Source of the DNA: Fictibacillus nanhaiensis
GTDB lineage: Bacteria; Bacillota; Bacilli; Bacillales; Fictibacillaceae
Reading direction: 5' to 3'
DNA: 64,000 bases
Assembly (NCBI RefSeq): GCF_023715445.1
Contig: NZ_JAMBOD010000009.1
Span: 87,773-151,772 of the forward strand
The notes beneath the pieces are model-generated. The model did not search any database. It was not told the origin of the DNA and saw nothing but the letters and a program-made list of their open reading frames with translations. A program made the position numbers and the translations under genes. Positions 27,282 to 35,674 of the stretch are shown one piece after another. Each line of letters begins with the position of its first letter. Within the stretch, counting starts at the first letter, position 1.

Positions 27282-27896
27282 ATGATGACTTTTATTATTG
27301 TTGTTCTCACGTTATTTTTAATCCCAGGTCCAGCTGTTATTTTAACAATATCTCAAACTCTTAAAGGTGGAATGAAGAATGGAATAGTGACAGGTTTAGG
27401 AATTGCACTGGGTGACTTAATCCATACTTTTGCAGCCGTTCTTGGAATTTCTGCAATTTTAATGGCCTCTGCATTTGCTTTTGAAGTTGTTAAATATGTA
27501 GGTGCAGCCTATTTAGTTTATTTAGGCATAAGTGCTTTAATTCATAAATCTAAAAAGGTTCAGCAACCCAAAGCAGAAAAAGTAAATACTAACCTAACTT
27601 TTCGTCAGGCTTTATGGATTGAATTATTAAACCCAAAGACTGCCCTTTTTTTCTTAGCTTTCTTGCCACAGTTTGTCCGAAGCGATAGCCATCCGGTGAC
27701 CATTCAACTTTTACAGCTTGGGTTAACTTTCGTACTGATGAGCATTATTTATACTTCTTTCTTAGCATTCCTAACGAGTGTATTAGGTGAGAAGATATAC
27801 GTTAAAAATAACCGAAGATCGCATTGGATGGAGAAAGTCGCAGGTATCGTCTATATTGGGTTAGGATTAAAGTTAGCTTTTCAAACTCAAAAATAA
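27282..27896 (+). CDS. LysE-family amino acid exporter
   Basis: 204-residue, six-helix exporter of the LysE/RhtB family. Key segments: LFLIPGPAVILTISQTLKGGMKNGIVTGLGIALGD (family signature with the PGP motif), YVGAAYLVYLGISAL, and LLNPKTALFFLAFLPQFV. It probably exports an amino acid or related metabolite. AAAGGGTTGATGAAGA precedes ATG 27282. Single gene; a GTGCATTTCTTC-type hairpin follows. Confidence 0.85.
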   Translation: MMTFIIVVLTLFLIPGPAVILTISQTLKGGMKNGIVTGLGIALGDLIHTFAAVLGISAILMASAFAFEVVKYVGAAYLVYLGISALIHKSKKVQQPKAEKVNTNLTFRQALWIELLNPKTALFFLAFLPQFVRSDSHPVTIQLLQLGLTFVLMSIIYTSFLAFLTSVLGEKIYVKNNRRSHWMEKVAGIVYIGLGLKLAFQTQK

Positions 27897-27933
27897 TAAA
27901 ATAACGCGTAAATTTTTAAGTATTCCATTAGCA

Positions 27934-27968
27934 GGTGCATTTCTTCAGGAATGAGAAATGTACTTTTT
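27934..27968 (+). terminator. terminator, GTGCATTTCTTC hairpin family
   Basis: GTGCATTTCTTC...GAGAAATGTAC followed by TTTTTT, after the LysE gene. Member of a dispersed repeat family. Confidence 0.75.
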
Positions 27969-28084
27969 TATTGAGCAAAAGGACAGTCTAGAGGTGTGTA
28001 AAACCTATAAAAAATCTAAAACTAAAATTATTTATCAAATATAGGGCATAATAACTGTAACATTTGTTTAAGAAGGTGAATTCA

Positions 28085-28195
28085 ATGGAAGCTAAAGAAA
28101 AAACAGGATTTAATCAGATGTTATGGCTATTGATTACTTTCGGGGCTCTTATCCTAGGAGTTATCATTTATATGATTTGGCAATGGTTAGTTTGA
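28085..28195 (+). CDS. small single-pass membrane protein
   Basis: 36-residue protein, MEAKEKTGFNQMLWLL start and one hydrophobic helix to the end (ITFGALILGVIIYMIWQWLV). AAGGTG lies upstream of the ATG and a symmetric terminator follows immediately, so it is probably expressed. Function unknown. Confidence 0.6.
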   Translation: MEAKEKTGFNQMLWLLITFGALILGVIIYMIWQWLV

Positions 28196-28215
28196 AAATG
28201 AGAAGGAAAAACAGA

Positions 28216-28245
28216 ATCCACCGATTCATATCGGTGGATCTTTTT
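28216..28245 (+). terminator. rho-independent terminator after the small membrane gene
   Basis: ATCCACCGAT/ATCGGTGGAT with a 4-base loop and CTTTTT. Confidence 0.85.
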
Positions 28246-28310
28246 AATGTTTGACCCTTAACGATATATATGCATTTTCTTGACGGTAATTAATAGCTCA
28301 AATCGTTAAA

Positions 28311-28344
28311 AGAAAAAAAAAGACCAATTTATGGTCCTTTTGTT
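28311..28344 (-). terminator. terminator of the 56-residue gene
   Basis: Minus-strand GACCA/TGGTC hairpin followed by a run of T's (A-run at 28313-28320 on the plus strand). Confidence 0.6.
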
Positions 28345-28367
28345 AGCTTCTTTGGAGTAACAACTTC

Positions 28368-28538
28368 TTACATTTTATCATCGTCATCTTGAGTATGTTC
28401 ATTTAAATAAGGATTTTCAGTCGTTGCAAAATTGACTGAGAGAAGACTCATTTCAGGATCGAGTCCGTTTAATCCTTTTAATTTCTTTCCTTCCATTTCT
28501 CCGCTTTGAGTTTGATGGGGTTCTTCTTCTTTTTTCAT
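28368..28538 (-). CDS. small acidic protein, unknown function
   Basis: 56-residue hydrophilic protein: MKKEEEPHQTQSGEMEGKK start, LKGLNGLDPEMSLLS middle, and an acidic end (HTQDDDDKM). GGAAAG and AAGG precede the ATG and a terminator follows. No family recognised. The composition suits a small spore or regulatory protein. Confidence 0.55.
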   Translation of the reverse strand: MKKEEEPHQTQSGEMEGKKLKGLNGLDPEMSLLSVNFATTENPYLNEHTQDDDDKM

Positions 28539-28651
28539 CCTTATATCACTTTCCTTTTCAATTGTATGGTGGGTTTATCAGTAAAATTTACCATTCCCTA
28601 AATACAAATAAATATTCGAAACGAACTGGATACTCCTTGCTATGGGCAGTC

Positions 28652-28876
28652 TTATTGAATTACTGTTGGTTCAGTTACAGTAATGGTACGGTTGTACGTA
28701 TTCAAGTTCACATTTATGCCGATCGGAACCGCTGCTTTATAATACCCATGCGCACTTGCGAGATACGTCATAAGTGGTTTTTCCAAAGGAACGATAAATT
28801 CATTAATGACATTTTCGTACGTTTTCCCATACGCAGGCTGACAATTTGTGCATTCTCCCCTAATAATTCCGATAGC
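28652..28876 (-). pseudogene. duplicated 3' fragment of LD-carboxypeptidase
   Basis: From about 28662 to 28875 the DNA repeats the 3' end of the gene at 31419-32342 (roughly 214 bases, about 94% identical by eye). The minus frame still reads ECTNCQPAYGKTYENVINEF and AHGYYKAAVPIGINVNLN, ending PTVIQ instead of PTVMG. There is no N-terminal domain or start site, so it is a non-functional duplicate left by a rearrangement. Confidence 0.8.
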
Positions 28877-29068
28877 GTCCTGCGAATTTTAGGACAGACA
28901 GAGAAACTACTAAATCTGTTTTCATTGATAGCTATGTAGATTGAACAAGGATAAGCAAACAATCATAATCTAAAAAATTGATAAAAGATAAAGACGTTAA
29001 CATTTTCATTTAATACATTAGCTAGAGCTCGGGTTGAACTTATACTTTCTTAATTCTTCAGTAACAAA

Positions 29069-29794
29069 TTAGTGTTTTATTGATGGAATGGTTATATTAT
29101 TTTCATCAATCAAAGAAACATGTAATTCAAGATTACGATTTATTGAGGCAAAAAAAACATTTTTAATGTCAATGACACCTTTAATGAATAACTGCTGTTC
29201 TAACCAAGCTTCATCTAGACTAAAATCTCTTAAGACATTTGAGTATATTGTTCCTTCTACAATAACAGGAAAGGAAATCTTAGATGTTGTTTGAATAATA
29301 TTCATATCTTCTAATGTAACTGTATTTTTTTGTGGCTTTTTTAATACGCTTAAAGCCCCATTTGCTTCGATGATTGCTATTTCAACTTCATTAATATCAA
29401 ATACATTTTTTTCCCTAAGCATTTGAAGTATATTATCAATGGAATAACGGATTTTTTTTAGGTTTGTATTAAGAAATTTTCCATTGTAAATAATAACAGT
29501 TGGTTCAAATGTAAGTAATTTACCTATCTTCCGACTGGATATTTTCCAGTTTGCAACAACCTTTTGCAGGATTCCAATCAAAATTATAGCTATTGCAGTT
29601 GGAAGATGTTTGATATTTGGGTCTGCGATATCAGCTCCAACAACAGCTCCTAATGTGACGATAATTAAAAAATCAAATACGGGTAACTCTCCTATTGCTC
29701 GCTTTCCCATAAATAGGGTAGTGAATAATAGCAATGGTAAAATGGTAATTATTCTACCAAGAATCAAGAGTATTTCTTTCATAAATTCAAACAT
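29069..29794 (-). CDS. DUF421 (YetF-type) membrane protein
   Basis: 241-residue protein with three N-terminal membrane segments and a cytoplasmic DUF421 domain. Characteristic parts: GKRAIGELPVFDFLIIVTLGAVVGADIADP in the membrane region and the conserved EIAIIEANGALSVLKKP in the soluble part. Family members (YetF, YrbG, YdfS) are common in spore formers and some influence spore properties. AAAGTGGTG lies upstream of the ATG. A distant paralogue is about 200 bases upstream. Confidence 0.82.
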   Translation of the reverse strand: MFEFMKEILLILGRIITILPLLLFTTLFMGKRAIGELPVFDFLIIVTLGAVVGADIADPNIKHLPTAIAIILIGILQKVVANWKISSRKIGKLLTFEPTVIIYNGKFLNTNLKKIRYSIDNILQMLREKNVFDINEVEIAIIEANGALSVLKKPQKNTVTLEDMNIIQTTSKISFPVIVEGTIYSNVLRDFSLDEAWLEQQLFIKGVIDIKNVFFASINRNLELHVSLIDENNITIPSIKH

Positions 29795-29992
29795 TTTTAC
29801 ACCACTTTCTAAAGTTTTACTCTCAAAAAGATATTGTTTTTTAAGTTATTTGGCAAAGGTGTCAAGTTACTTATGCCATTTGCGAAAATACCTGTTTGCC
29901 ATGCCAAAGAAATATTTTTTTAGTAAATAAAAAGGGTGATAAGGCAGATTAATACCTTGAACCATTCGAATAATAAGTGCATAAATGGTTCT

Positions 29993-30667
29993 TTAAAATG
30001 TCTGAACCATAAAACCGTCATCTTCTTGCCATTCGGCTAAAAATATATGTTTATAATCAGAAATACCTTGAGAAATAAGTTGAGTTTTTAACCATTTTTC
30101 ATTAAAACCCAAATCATTTAGTTCATCCCATAATACTTTACCATCACGAATTAATGTAACAGGAACGAAAACTGGTTTTGAAGGCATATTAAAATCTTCT
30201 TGCGTAGTTTTTTGATACTTTGACTTTTTTAAAATGCTTATTGATCCGTTTGCTTCTAAATAACAAAAGGCAACCTCTCTTATAGAAAATGTTTCACTTT
30301 GACGAAGTAAACTTTGTAACTGATTAATATTCATTCTATTTCTTTTCAATTCAGCTCTATCGACTATTCCATTTCTAATAAGAGCGGACGGTTTTCCTTC
30401 AACAATGCCACGAACTGATAGATACTTCTGTCCTAAATATTCGACCATAAAAAGTAAAGCTCCCCATAATAACATTGAATAGGTAATGTAAAAGATTCCG
30501 ATTTCATGGTCGTATAATGCGTTTCCTAATAATTCTCCCAACACTATAGCGGAAATAAAAGTGAAGGGTGTGATCTGATTAATAATTTTCTTTCCAACAA
30601 ATTTGATGATTATAAATAAAAGAAAAAAACCAATGAAAATCTCCATTGTTAGGTACATGACTTTCAT
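29993..30667 (-). CDS. DUF421 (YetF-type) membrane protein, second copy
   Basis: 224-residue protein with three membrane helices and the conserved soluble motif AFCYLEANGSISILKKSK. FTFISAIVLGELLGNALYDHEIG matches the family's membrane signature. It differs strongly from the neighbour at 29069-29794, so the pair is an old duplication or independent arrivals. ATG 30667 follows GGAG; a GTG at 30691 is possible. Confidence 0.8.
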   Translation of the reverse strand: MKVMYLTMEIFIGFFLLFIIIKFVGKKIINQITPFTFISAIVLGELLGNALYDHEIGIFYITYSMLLWGALLFMVEYLGQKYLSVRGIVEGKPSALIRNGIVDRAELKRNRMNINQLQSLLRQSETFSIREVAFCYLEANGSISILKKSKYQKTTQEDFNMPSKPVFVPVTLIRDGKVLWDELNDLGFNEKWLKTQLISQGISDYKHIFLAEWQEDDGFMVQTF

Positions 30668-30849
30668 ATTATGCAAACTCCAATCAGACACGAGTATTGT
30701 ATATTCTCAAGGAATCAAAATTATTTCTATTTGGTTAGGTATATTTTCTACCTTTTTTATAGTTAACAATTCCAGCCAAAATGATTCTTGTTTTATTCCT
30801 CTTCAAATTTTTCGGTGTTCCCTATTATTCCTCCAAAAAAATTACGGAT

Positions 30850-31402
30850 AGATGTAGCCACCAGAGAATTGAAACACGATTACTAAACATATACAGGATC
30901 TGTAGGAATTCGGTGCGTAAAGTACAAAAGGAAGGTTGGGATGGGATTACAGATAGGTTTGGACAAAAAAGGTTGTGACCTAAGAAAAGGCATTTATCAC
31001 ATGAGGAAGAGAACAAACTTCTTAAAGCTGAATTCCTTTACGTAAAAAAGTCAATCAAACAAAAAGGGAGTGATAATGAAAAAAGAGGAGTTGTCTTTTA
31101 TCGCAGCTTTTGAAAAGATCGTTCCTATCACCACATTTATTCAATCAACTACTGTATCACGTGCTGGGTACTACAAATGGAAGAAAGAAAAAGAGAAACG
31201 CCTTCGGGATGATCAATACCAGGATGTTCTTACTTATTTCATAAGGTTTTTAAAGCATCACGGGGTACATATGGAAAAAAGCGAATTAAAGCAGATCTAC
31301 TTCGCCAACATGGACTCATTATCAATCATAAGAGTTTGTAGGATCAGACAGAAACGATTCAAACGAAATATTCAGCCACATGGAACGAAAAAAACGAATT
31401 AA
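30850..31402 (+). mobile_element. degenerate IS3-family (IS150-like) element
   Basis: Upstream part shows broken OrfA: WDGITDRFGQKRL, then HLSHEEENKLLKAEFLYVKK in shifted frames. From 31076 the OrfB start reads VPITTFIQSTTVSRAGYYKW, typical of IS3-type transposases. Then a frameshift follows, after which ADLLRQHGLIINHKSL appears in another frame before a stop. No DDE domain remains, and no clear terminal inverted repeats could be placed. It lies next to the duplicated LD-carboxypeptidase sequence and may mark the rearrangement. Confidence 0.75.
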
Positions 31403-31418
31403 GTTTCAGTTTTGCAGT

Positions 31419-32342
31419 TCACCCCATAACTGTTGGTTCAGTTACAGTAATGGTACGGTTGTACGTATTCAAGTTCACGTTTACGCCGATCGGTACCGCT
31501 GCTTTATAATAACCATGCGCACTTGCAAGGTTCGTCATAAGTGGTTTTTCCAACGGAACGATAAATTCATCAATGACATTTTCGTACGTTTTCCCATAAG
31601 CAGGCTGACAATTCGTGCATTCCCCCATGATAATTCCGATACAATCTTCAAATTTACCAGCGAGCTTCAGATGGTTCAAGTATCGAAAAATGGTATTTAC
31701 GGGTTCATGTGTATCTTCCAGAAGCAAAATCTTCCCCTTTGTGTCGATCTCATAAGGTGTTCCTAAACTGCCTACAAATGATGTCAGATTACCTCCAACA
31801 ACCGGACCTGTAACATTACCGGGAACTTTACTTACAAGCGGGATTCCTGGAGGGTTATTTATTTGCCAAGGCGCTGTTAATCGTGTCGTAGCATTGAAGA
31901 ATTGGTTATAGTTATACGAAGGAGTGTTCGGACTGAAATCAAGAAGCAGTAAGCTTTGAAGAGTAACCAAATCTGCATATTGGTAAAGGACATTTAGCAA
32001 GATGGTTATGTCACTATACCCCGAAATTATTTTAGGATTGCTGTTGATAATGGAGAAGTCGAGGAAGGGAAGAATGCTTGCAACCCCAACACCTCCTCTT
32101 GTAGGCAATATCAATTTCACTTGTTTATTTTCAAACATCGACATTAAATCAGATGCCTGCTGTTCTGGAGTACCTGCAAGAAAACCGTCAGTGGCATATA
32201 CATATTTTCCTACAATTACTTGAAACCCCATATTTCTTAATATACGTATACCTTGATTTATAACGCTAGCTTCTAGCGGACTGCCTAACGTAACAATTCC
32301 TATCGTGTCACCTTGTTGCAATTGAAGTGGTTTTATTGCCAT
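31419..32342 (-). CDS. LD-carboxypeptidase (S66 family)
   Basis: 307-residue S66-type serine peptidase (muramoyltetrapeptide carboxypeptidase or MccF-like). Features: LQQGDTIGIVTLGSPLE at the N-terminus, PTRGGVGVASILPFLDF, the nucleophile region ISGYSDITILLN, the Glu region LLLEDTHEPVNTIFRYL, and the His region NLASAHGYYKAAVPIG. It removes C-terminal D-amino acids from peptidoglycan peptides or acts on related compounds. ATG 32342 is preceded by GGAGGG and GAGAG; the frame extends to 32381. A 214-base copy of its 3' end is found at 28662. Confidence 0.85.
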   Translation of the reverse strand: MAIKPLQLQQGDTIGIVTLGSPLEASVINQGIRILRNMGFQVIVGKYVYATDGFLAGTPEQQASDLMSMFENKQVKLILPTRGGVGVASILPFLDFSIINSNPKIISGYSDITILLNVLYQYADLVTLQSLLLLDFSPNTPSYNYNQFFNATTRLTAPWQINNPPGIPLVSKVPGNVTGPVVGGNLTSFVGSLGTPYEIDTKGKILLLEDTHEPVNTIFRYLNHLKLAGKFEDCIGIIMGECTNCQPAYGKTYENVIDEFIVPLEKPLMTNLASAHGYYKAAVPIGVNVNLNTYNRTITVTEPTVMG

Positions 32343-32467
32343 CTCTCGCAGCTCCCTCCGTAGAACCAAAAATCTCTTCACATATATATTTTATTAAAGG
32401 AGATGTCATTCCTTAAAACAGAAGGGAAATGCACAAAACGGCTCTTCTCGTATCACATTTTTTAAAA

Positions 32468-33142
32468 TTATTCAGTACTTTCTTTATCATCGTTGTATGC
32501 AACTCCACAAGAACAGCGGCTTTCCCCAAACAATAGATGATAAGAAGCGGGGAATTCCTGATTGACTCGCTGGACCTCTCTGGCAAACTCTTTGCTGTCA
32601 GCAGGTACTCTTGAGAGTGCATCCGCTTTTTTCTGGGAATCAATATAGGCTCCAGGGGGAACGAACCGATTCTTTGCAACATGAACACCATTGGTGACGA
32701 CTGCATTATTTGCAATGAAAACGCCTCTTTCTACAATCGCGTCATATACAATTGTTTTAAAGCCGACGAAAACCTTTTTTCCGATATAACAAGGTCCGTG
32801 TATAAGTGCACCATGTGCCACAGATACTTCCTTGCTGATGAAGATGGAATAATCCTTTCCATCTACACGAATGGATTTATTTAATAATCCATGTAAAACT
32901 ACGCCATCCTGAATATTTGTATTAGACCCAATATAAAAGGGCGTTCCTTCATCCGCACGTATACTAACAAGAGGAGCTACAAAAACATTCTTTCTTATAA
33001 CCACATCACCAATTACACTGGTAAAAGGACTAATGAATGAACTTTTGTCAATTTTAGGAGAAATTTGAACAGGATTAAATGAAGTAATTGGGTTAGGACT
33101 GATAAATGGTTGAAAACAATCTGTCAATTTATTATGCTTCAA
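32468..33142 (-). CDS. gamma-carbonic-anhydrase-like left-handed beta-helix protein
   Basis: 224-residue protein with hexapeptide repeats (SFISPFTSVIGDVVIRKNVFVAPLVSIRADEGTPFYIG...). Likely zinc ligands are His in DGVVLHGLL and two His in VAHGALIHGP, and SIRADEG plus NIQDG carry the family's Arg and Gln. This is the CcmM/gamma-CA arrangement. The C-terminus has a helical segment and a short cysteine motif (RCSCGVAY). The TTG start at 33142 lies 5 bases after AGGTGG. Enzyme activity is likely but not proven for this subgroup. Confidence 0.78.
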   Translation of the reverse strand: MKHNKLTDCFQPFISPNPITSFNPVQISPKIDKSSFISPFTSVIGDVVIRKNVFVAPLVSIRADEGTPFYIGSNTNIQDGVVLHGLLNKSIRVDGKDYSIFISKEVSVAHGALIHGPCYIGKKVFVGFKTIVYDAIVERGVFIANNAVVTNGVHVAKNRFVPPGAYIDSQKKADALSRVPADSKEFAREVQRVNQEFPASYHLLFGESRCSCGVAYNDDKESTE

Positions 33143-33429
33143 TCTGACCACCTCTTGATTATTTTATCTACTCAAGTTATGCAATGTTGTAAGTTAGGTA
33201 ACTAATTTATTGAAATTCAATCCAGTAAAATTTAATTATCTATACAAAAACATAGGGGGTTCTTCTAGTAAAATAGAAAAAATGAAAGTGGAATTTTACT
33301 TTATTAGCTGATCGATTAGGAGAGCGTAAAGCTCGCTCCACAAGATTCAAAGCACAGAATCAAATTACGTGTAAAATACTAGCTTAACTTCTATACTGAA
33401 GGTGAAAACAACAATTGGAGGGATAATAT

Positions 33430-34128
33430 ATGCATATTGAAATGTGGACTGACTTCGCTTGACCGTTCTGCTATATTGGCAAAAAGCGTCTGGAGGACGC
33501 TATTAAGCAGATTGACCATCCGATTGAAGTTATGTATCGATGCTTCGAGTTGGATCCGACAATGGAACGGGATAATAAACAAAACATGTACGAAAAACTA
33601 GCCCAAAAATATGGGATGAGTATAGCTACAGCAAAAGCAAACACAGAGAATATGGTGCAGATGGGGAAGGAAGCTGGAGTAGATTTTCAGTTTGATACAT
33701 TAATTTTAACCAACACCTTTGATGCTCACCGAGTCACGATGTTTGCTAAAAATCATGGCTTAATGCATGAGATGACGAATCGGATTTTGCGTGCTTATTT
33801 TACCGAATCCAAACATATTGGGGATCATGAAACATTAACGGAGTTGGCAGCAGAAGTCGGATTGAACAGGAATGCAGTAGAAAAAATGCTGGCAAGTGAT
33901 GAGATGGCGGATGCCGTTCGTGCAGATGAGGAAACAGGTCGACAGTACGGAATTACCGGCGTTCCATTCTTCCTTATTAATAAAAAATACGCCCTTACTG
34001 GAGCACAGCCGACTGAGGTGATTGTCAATGCCTTGAAAAAAATCATCGCAGAGGATGAAATCACCGTTTTAAACAATCAAGACGGAGCCATCTGTGATGA
34101 CGAAGGGTGTGACATACCCAAAAAGTAG
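33430..34128 (+). CDS. DsbA/FrnE-like oxidoreductase with in-frame TGA (candidate selenoprotein)
   Basis: 232-residue thioredoxin-fold protein if TGA 33460-33462 is read through. ATG 33430 follows GGAGGG at 5-base spacing. The frame reads MHIEMWTDFA, then TGA, then PFCYIGKKRLEDAI, so the codon for the first Cys of the CPFC motif is TGA (residue 11; second Cys is 14). The rest is open and typical of FrnE: FELDPTMERD, LTNTFDAHRVTMFAKNHG, and GVPFFLINKKYALTGAQP with the cis-proline. The tail has CDDEGC. Downstream of TGA, CTGCT/AGCAG (33468-72, 33506-10) and GCGTC/GACGC (33486-90, 33496-500) frame a TGGAG loop. Either a selenoprotein or a fresh nonsense mutation; the first ATG after TGA (33532) has no ribosome-binding site. 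Confidence 0.75.
33463..33510 (+). promoter_or_regulatory. candidate bacterial SECIS stem-loop
   Basis: Begins right after the TGA. Outer stem CTGCT (33468-33472) with AGCAG (33506-33510), asymmetric interior, inner stem AGCGTC (33485-33490) with GACGCT (33496-33501), apical loop TGGAG with G in its second position. The loop starts 28 bases after the TGA. Bacterial SECIS elements need a G in the first two loop positions and a TGA-loop distance of roughly this size. Confidence 0.6.
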
Positions 34129-34166
34129 TGGTTAGATTAAAATATATATCTAAACTCAAAACCCAG

Positions 34167-34203
34167 GTGCATTTCTTCTAGAAGGAGAAGTGCACTTTTT
34201 TAT
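34167..34203 (+). terminator. terminator, GTGCATTTCTTC hairpin family
   Basis: GTGCATTTCTTC...GGAGAAGTGCAC followed by TTTTTT, after the DsbA-like gene. Confidence 0.85.
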
Positions 34204-34417
34204 TATTGTATGAAAGGTTAAATCAAACAATCGTTCACAAAATAATGAGGAAGTTTCCATTATCGCTATACTGACAAGGTGTAAAAAAAGGGATGATGAT
34301 GGAAATTGCCAACAACAAAGAAAGAAAGTTTTTATTTTGGGATGATGAAACGGTTACGTACATTCTCTAGACATAGGCATATGATAATTTGATAAGTCTT
34401 TGAAGGGAATGAGCGAA

Positions 34418-35254
34418 ATGTATAATTCTTACTACCGTAATGACCATTCACAAGTTGAAACCATACTTACTGGAATCAAAAGAGAAGCTTCAGCCATTGA
34501 CTTTTATAGTCGATTAGCACATACTGCACCGAATCAATATCATAGGTATCATATTCTTTATGCTTTAGAAGGCAAAAAAGATCATTTGAAACAATTTACT
34601 GATCTTTATATTTCTATTACAGGAAAGCAGCCTGAGTACCAAATCGATCAAGTGGCTTTCTATGGTTACAAAGATGGGTTGAGGATCGCTTTTGAAGCGG
34701 AAGTAGAAGGTTGTCAAGCATATCATGATTACTGTCAGCGCAGTCATAATCCTTATATCCAGCAAATATTTATGCAGGCTTTCACAGAGAAAAAGAAAAT
34801 CTCCGCTCAAATTGATTGTTTATATCGAGATACACCTGCAGAGATCAAGGATTATGGCGGCCAGCCGTTTGTTGTTGATATTAATGAAGCGACAAAGCAA
34901 AACAATACGTACCGAACCGCTTTATGGACTGGCGAACATTTGCAAGTGACATTGATGAGCATTGATGTTGGGGATGACATCGGGTTGGAAGTTCACCCGA
35001 ATACGGATCAATTTTTGCGAATTGAAGAAGGGCAAGGCATTGTTCAAATGGGGGATAGTCAGGATCAATTAGACTTTCAGGTGGAAGCTTATGACGACTT
35101 TGCCATCATGATTCCTGCTGGAAAATGGCATAACCTTACCAATACAGGAGATAAACCAATAAAACTATATGCAATCTATGCGCCTCCTGAACATCCGTTT
35201 GGAACCGTTCACCCAACAAAAGCAGCGGCTATGGCTGCTGAAGCAAGTGAATAA
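34418..35254 (+). CDS. ferritin-like domain fused to cupin domain
   Basis: 278-residue two-domain protein. Residues about 10-140 are helical with REASAIDFYSRLAHTAP and AFEAEVEGCQAYHDY, like a ferritin/rubrerythrin-type bundle though with few clear ExxH metal motifs. Residues about 170-270 form a cupin: DIGLEVHPNTDQFLRIEEGQG carries the H..E metal region and IPAGKWHNLTNTGDKPIKLYAIYAPPEHPFG the second motif. Metal-dependent binding or isomerase activity is possible; the substrate is unknown. ATG 34418 is preceded by GGG ten bases upstream; earlier ATGs sit on that site. Confidence 0.75.
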   Translation: MYNSYYRNDHSQVETILTGIKREASAIDFYSRLAHTAPNQYHRYHILYALEGKKDHLKQFTDLYISITGKQPEYQIDQVAFYGYKDGLRIAFEAEVEGCQAYHDYCQRSHNPYIQQIFMQAFTEKKKISAQIDCLYRDTPAEIKDYGGQPFVVDINEATKQNNTYRTALWTGEHLQVTLMSIDVGDDIGLEVHPNTDQFLRIEEGQGIVQMGDSQDQLDFQVEAYDDFAIMIPAGKWHNLTNTGDKPIKLYAIYAPPEHPFGTVHPTKAAAMAAEASE

Positions 35255-35387
35255 GTAAAAAAACTTCAATTTTTTATCAATAAATGACCCAAAAGCGTGT
35301 ATTTCAACTTTTGGTGTCATTTTTTTTGATAAATACAGCTTATTATGCAGTTTAAAAGGAGATTTTTCAGAAGGAAAATCCTCGGTT

Positions 35388-35528
35388 GAGCGAAAACAAG
35401 GTGTTTTTGAGCGTAGCGGCAAGGATCTGAGCGAAACGTAAGCCATTTGGAGCGGTACTCGATGTGTTTTGAGCGTACATTACAAATCCTGAGCGTACGT
35501 GTAATAAATAAAAGAACACGTACCGTAA
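35388..35528 (+). repeat. GAGCG 21-bp-periodic intergenic element, copy B
   Basis: Units start at 35388, 35409, 35429, 35450, 35471 and 35491 (spacing 20-21), then the ACGTGT...ACACGT tail ending ACCGTAA at 35528. It lies between the cupin gene and the promoter of the siderophore uptake operon. Confidence 0.85.
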
Positions 35529-35572
35529 CGTAAAGCTAAAATAAATACATTGTGAAAACTTTATAAAACATA

Positions 35573-35601
35573 TTGACACACTCGAGGCATTACAATAAAA
35601 T
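35573..35601 (+). promoter_or_regulatory. sigma-A-type promoter of the siderophore uptake operon
   Basis: TTGACA at 35573-35578, 17-base spacer, TAAAAT at 35596-35601. A Fur box starts 12 bases downstream, in the transcript start region. Confidence 0.75.
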
Positions 35602-35613
35602 GAAAAACGAGAT

Positions 35614-35628
35614 TGATAATCATTTTCA
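35614..35628 (+). promoter_or_regulatory. Fur box
   Basis: TGATAATCATTTTCA matches the 7-1-7 Fur consensus TGATAATNATTATCA except one position. It overlaps the expected transcription start, so iron should repress the operon. Confidence 0.85.
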
Positions 35629-35674
35629 ATTAAACATACAATTGCAATAAACAGTTTTGAAGGAGGGCGAAACC

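Noticed and set aside
28562..28939. 125-codon plus-strand frame and its relative at 31380-31766
   Set aside because: Both are the antisense of the LD-carboxypeptidase 3' end and its duplicate; their similarity reflects that DNA duplication.
33532..34128. DsbA-like gene starting at the internal ATG 33532
   Set aside because: No ribosome-binding site there, and the protein would lose the active site and first strand; the upstream ATG 33430 has a good site and matching N-terminus.
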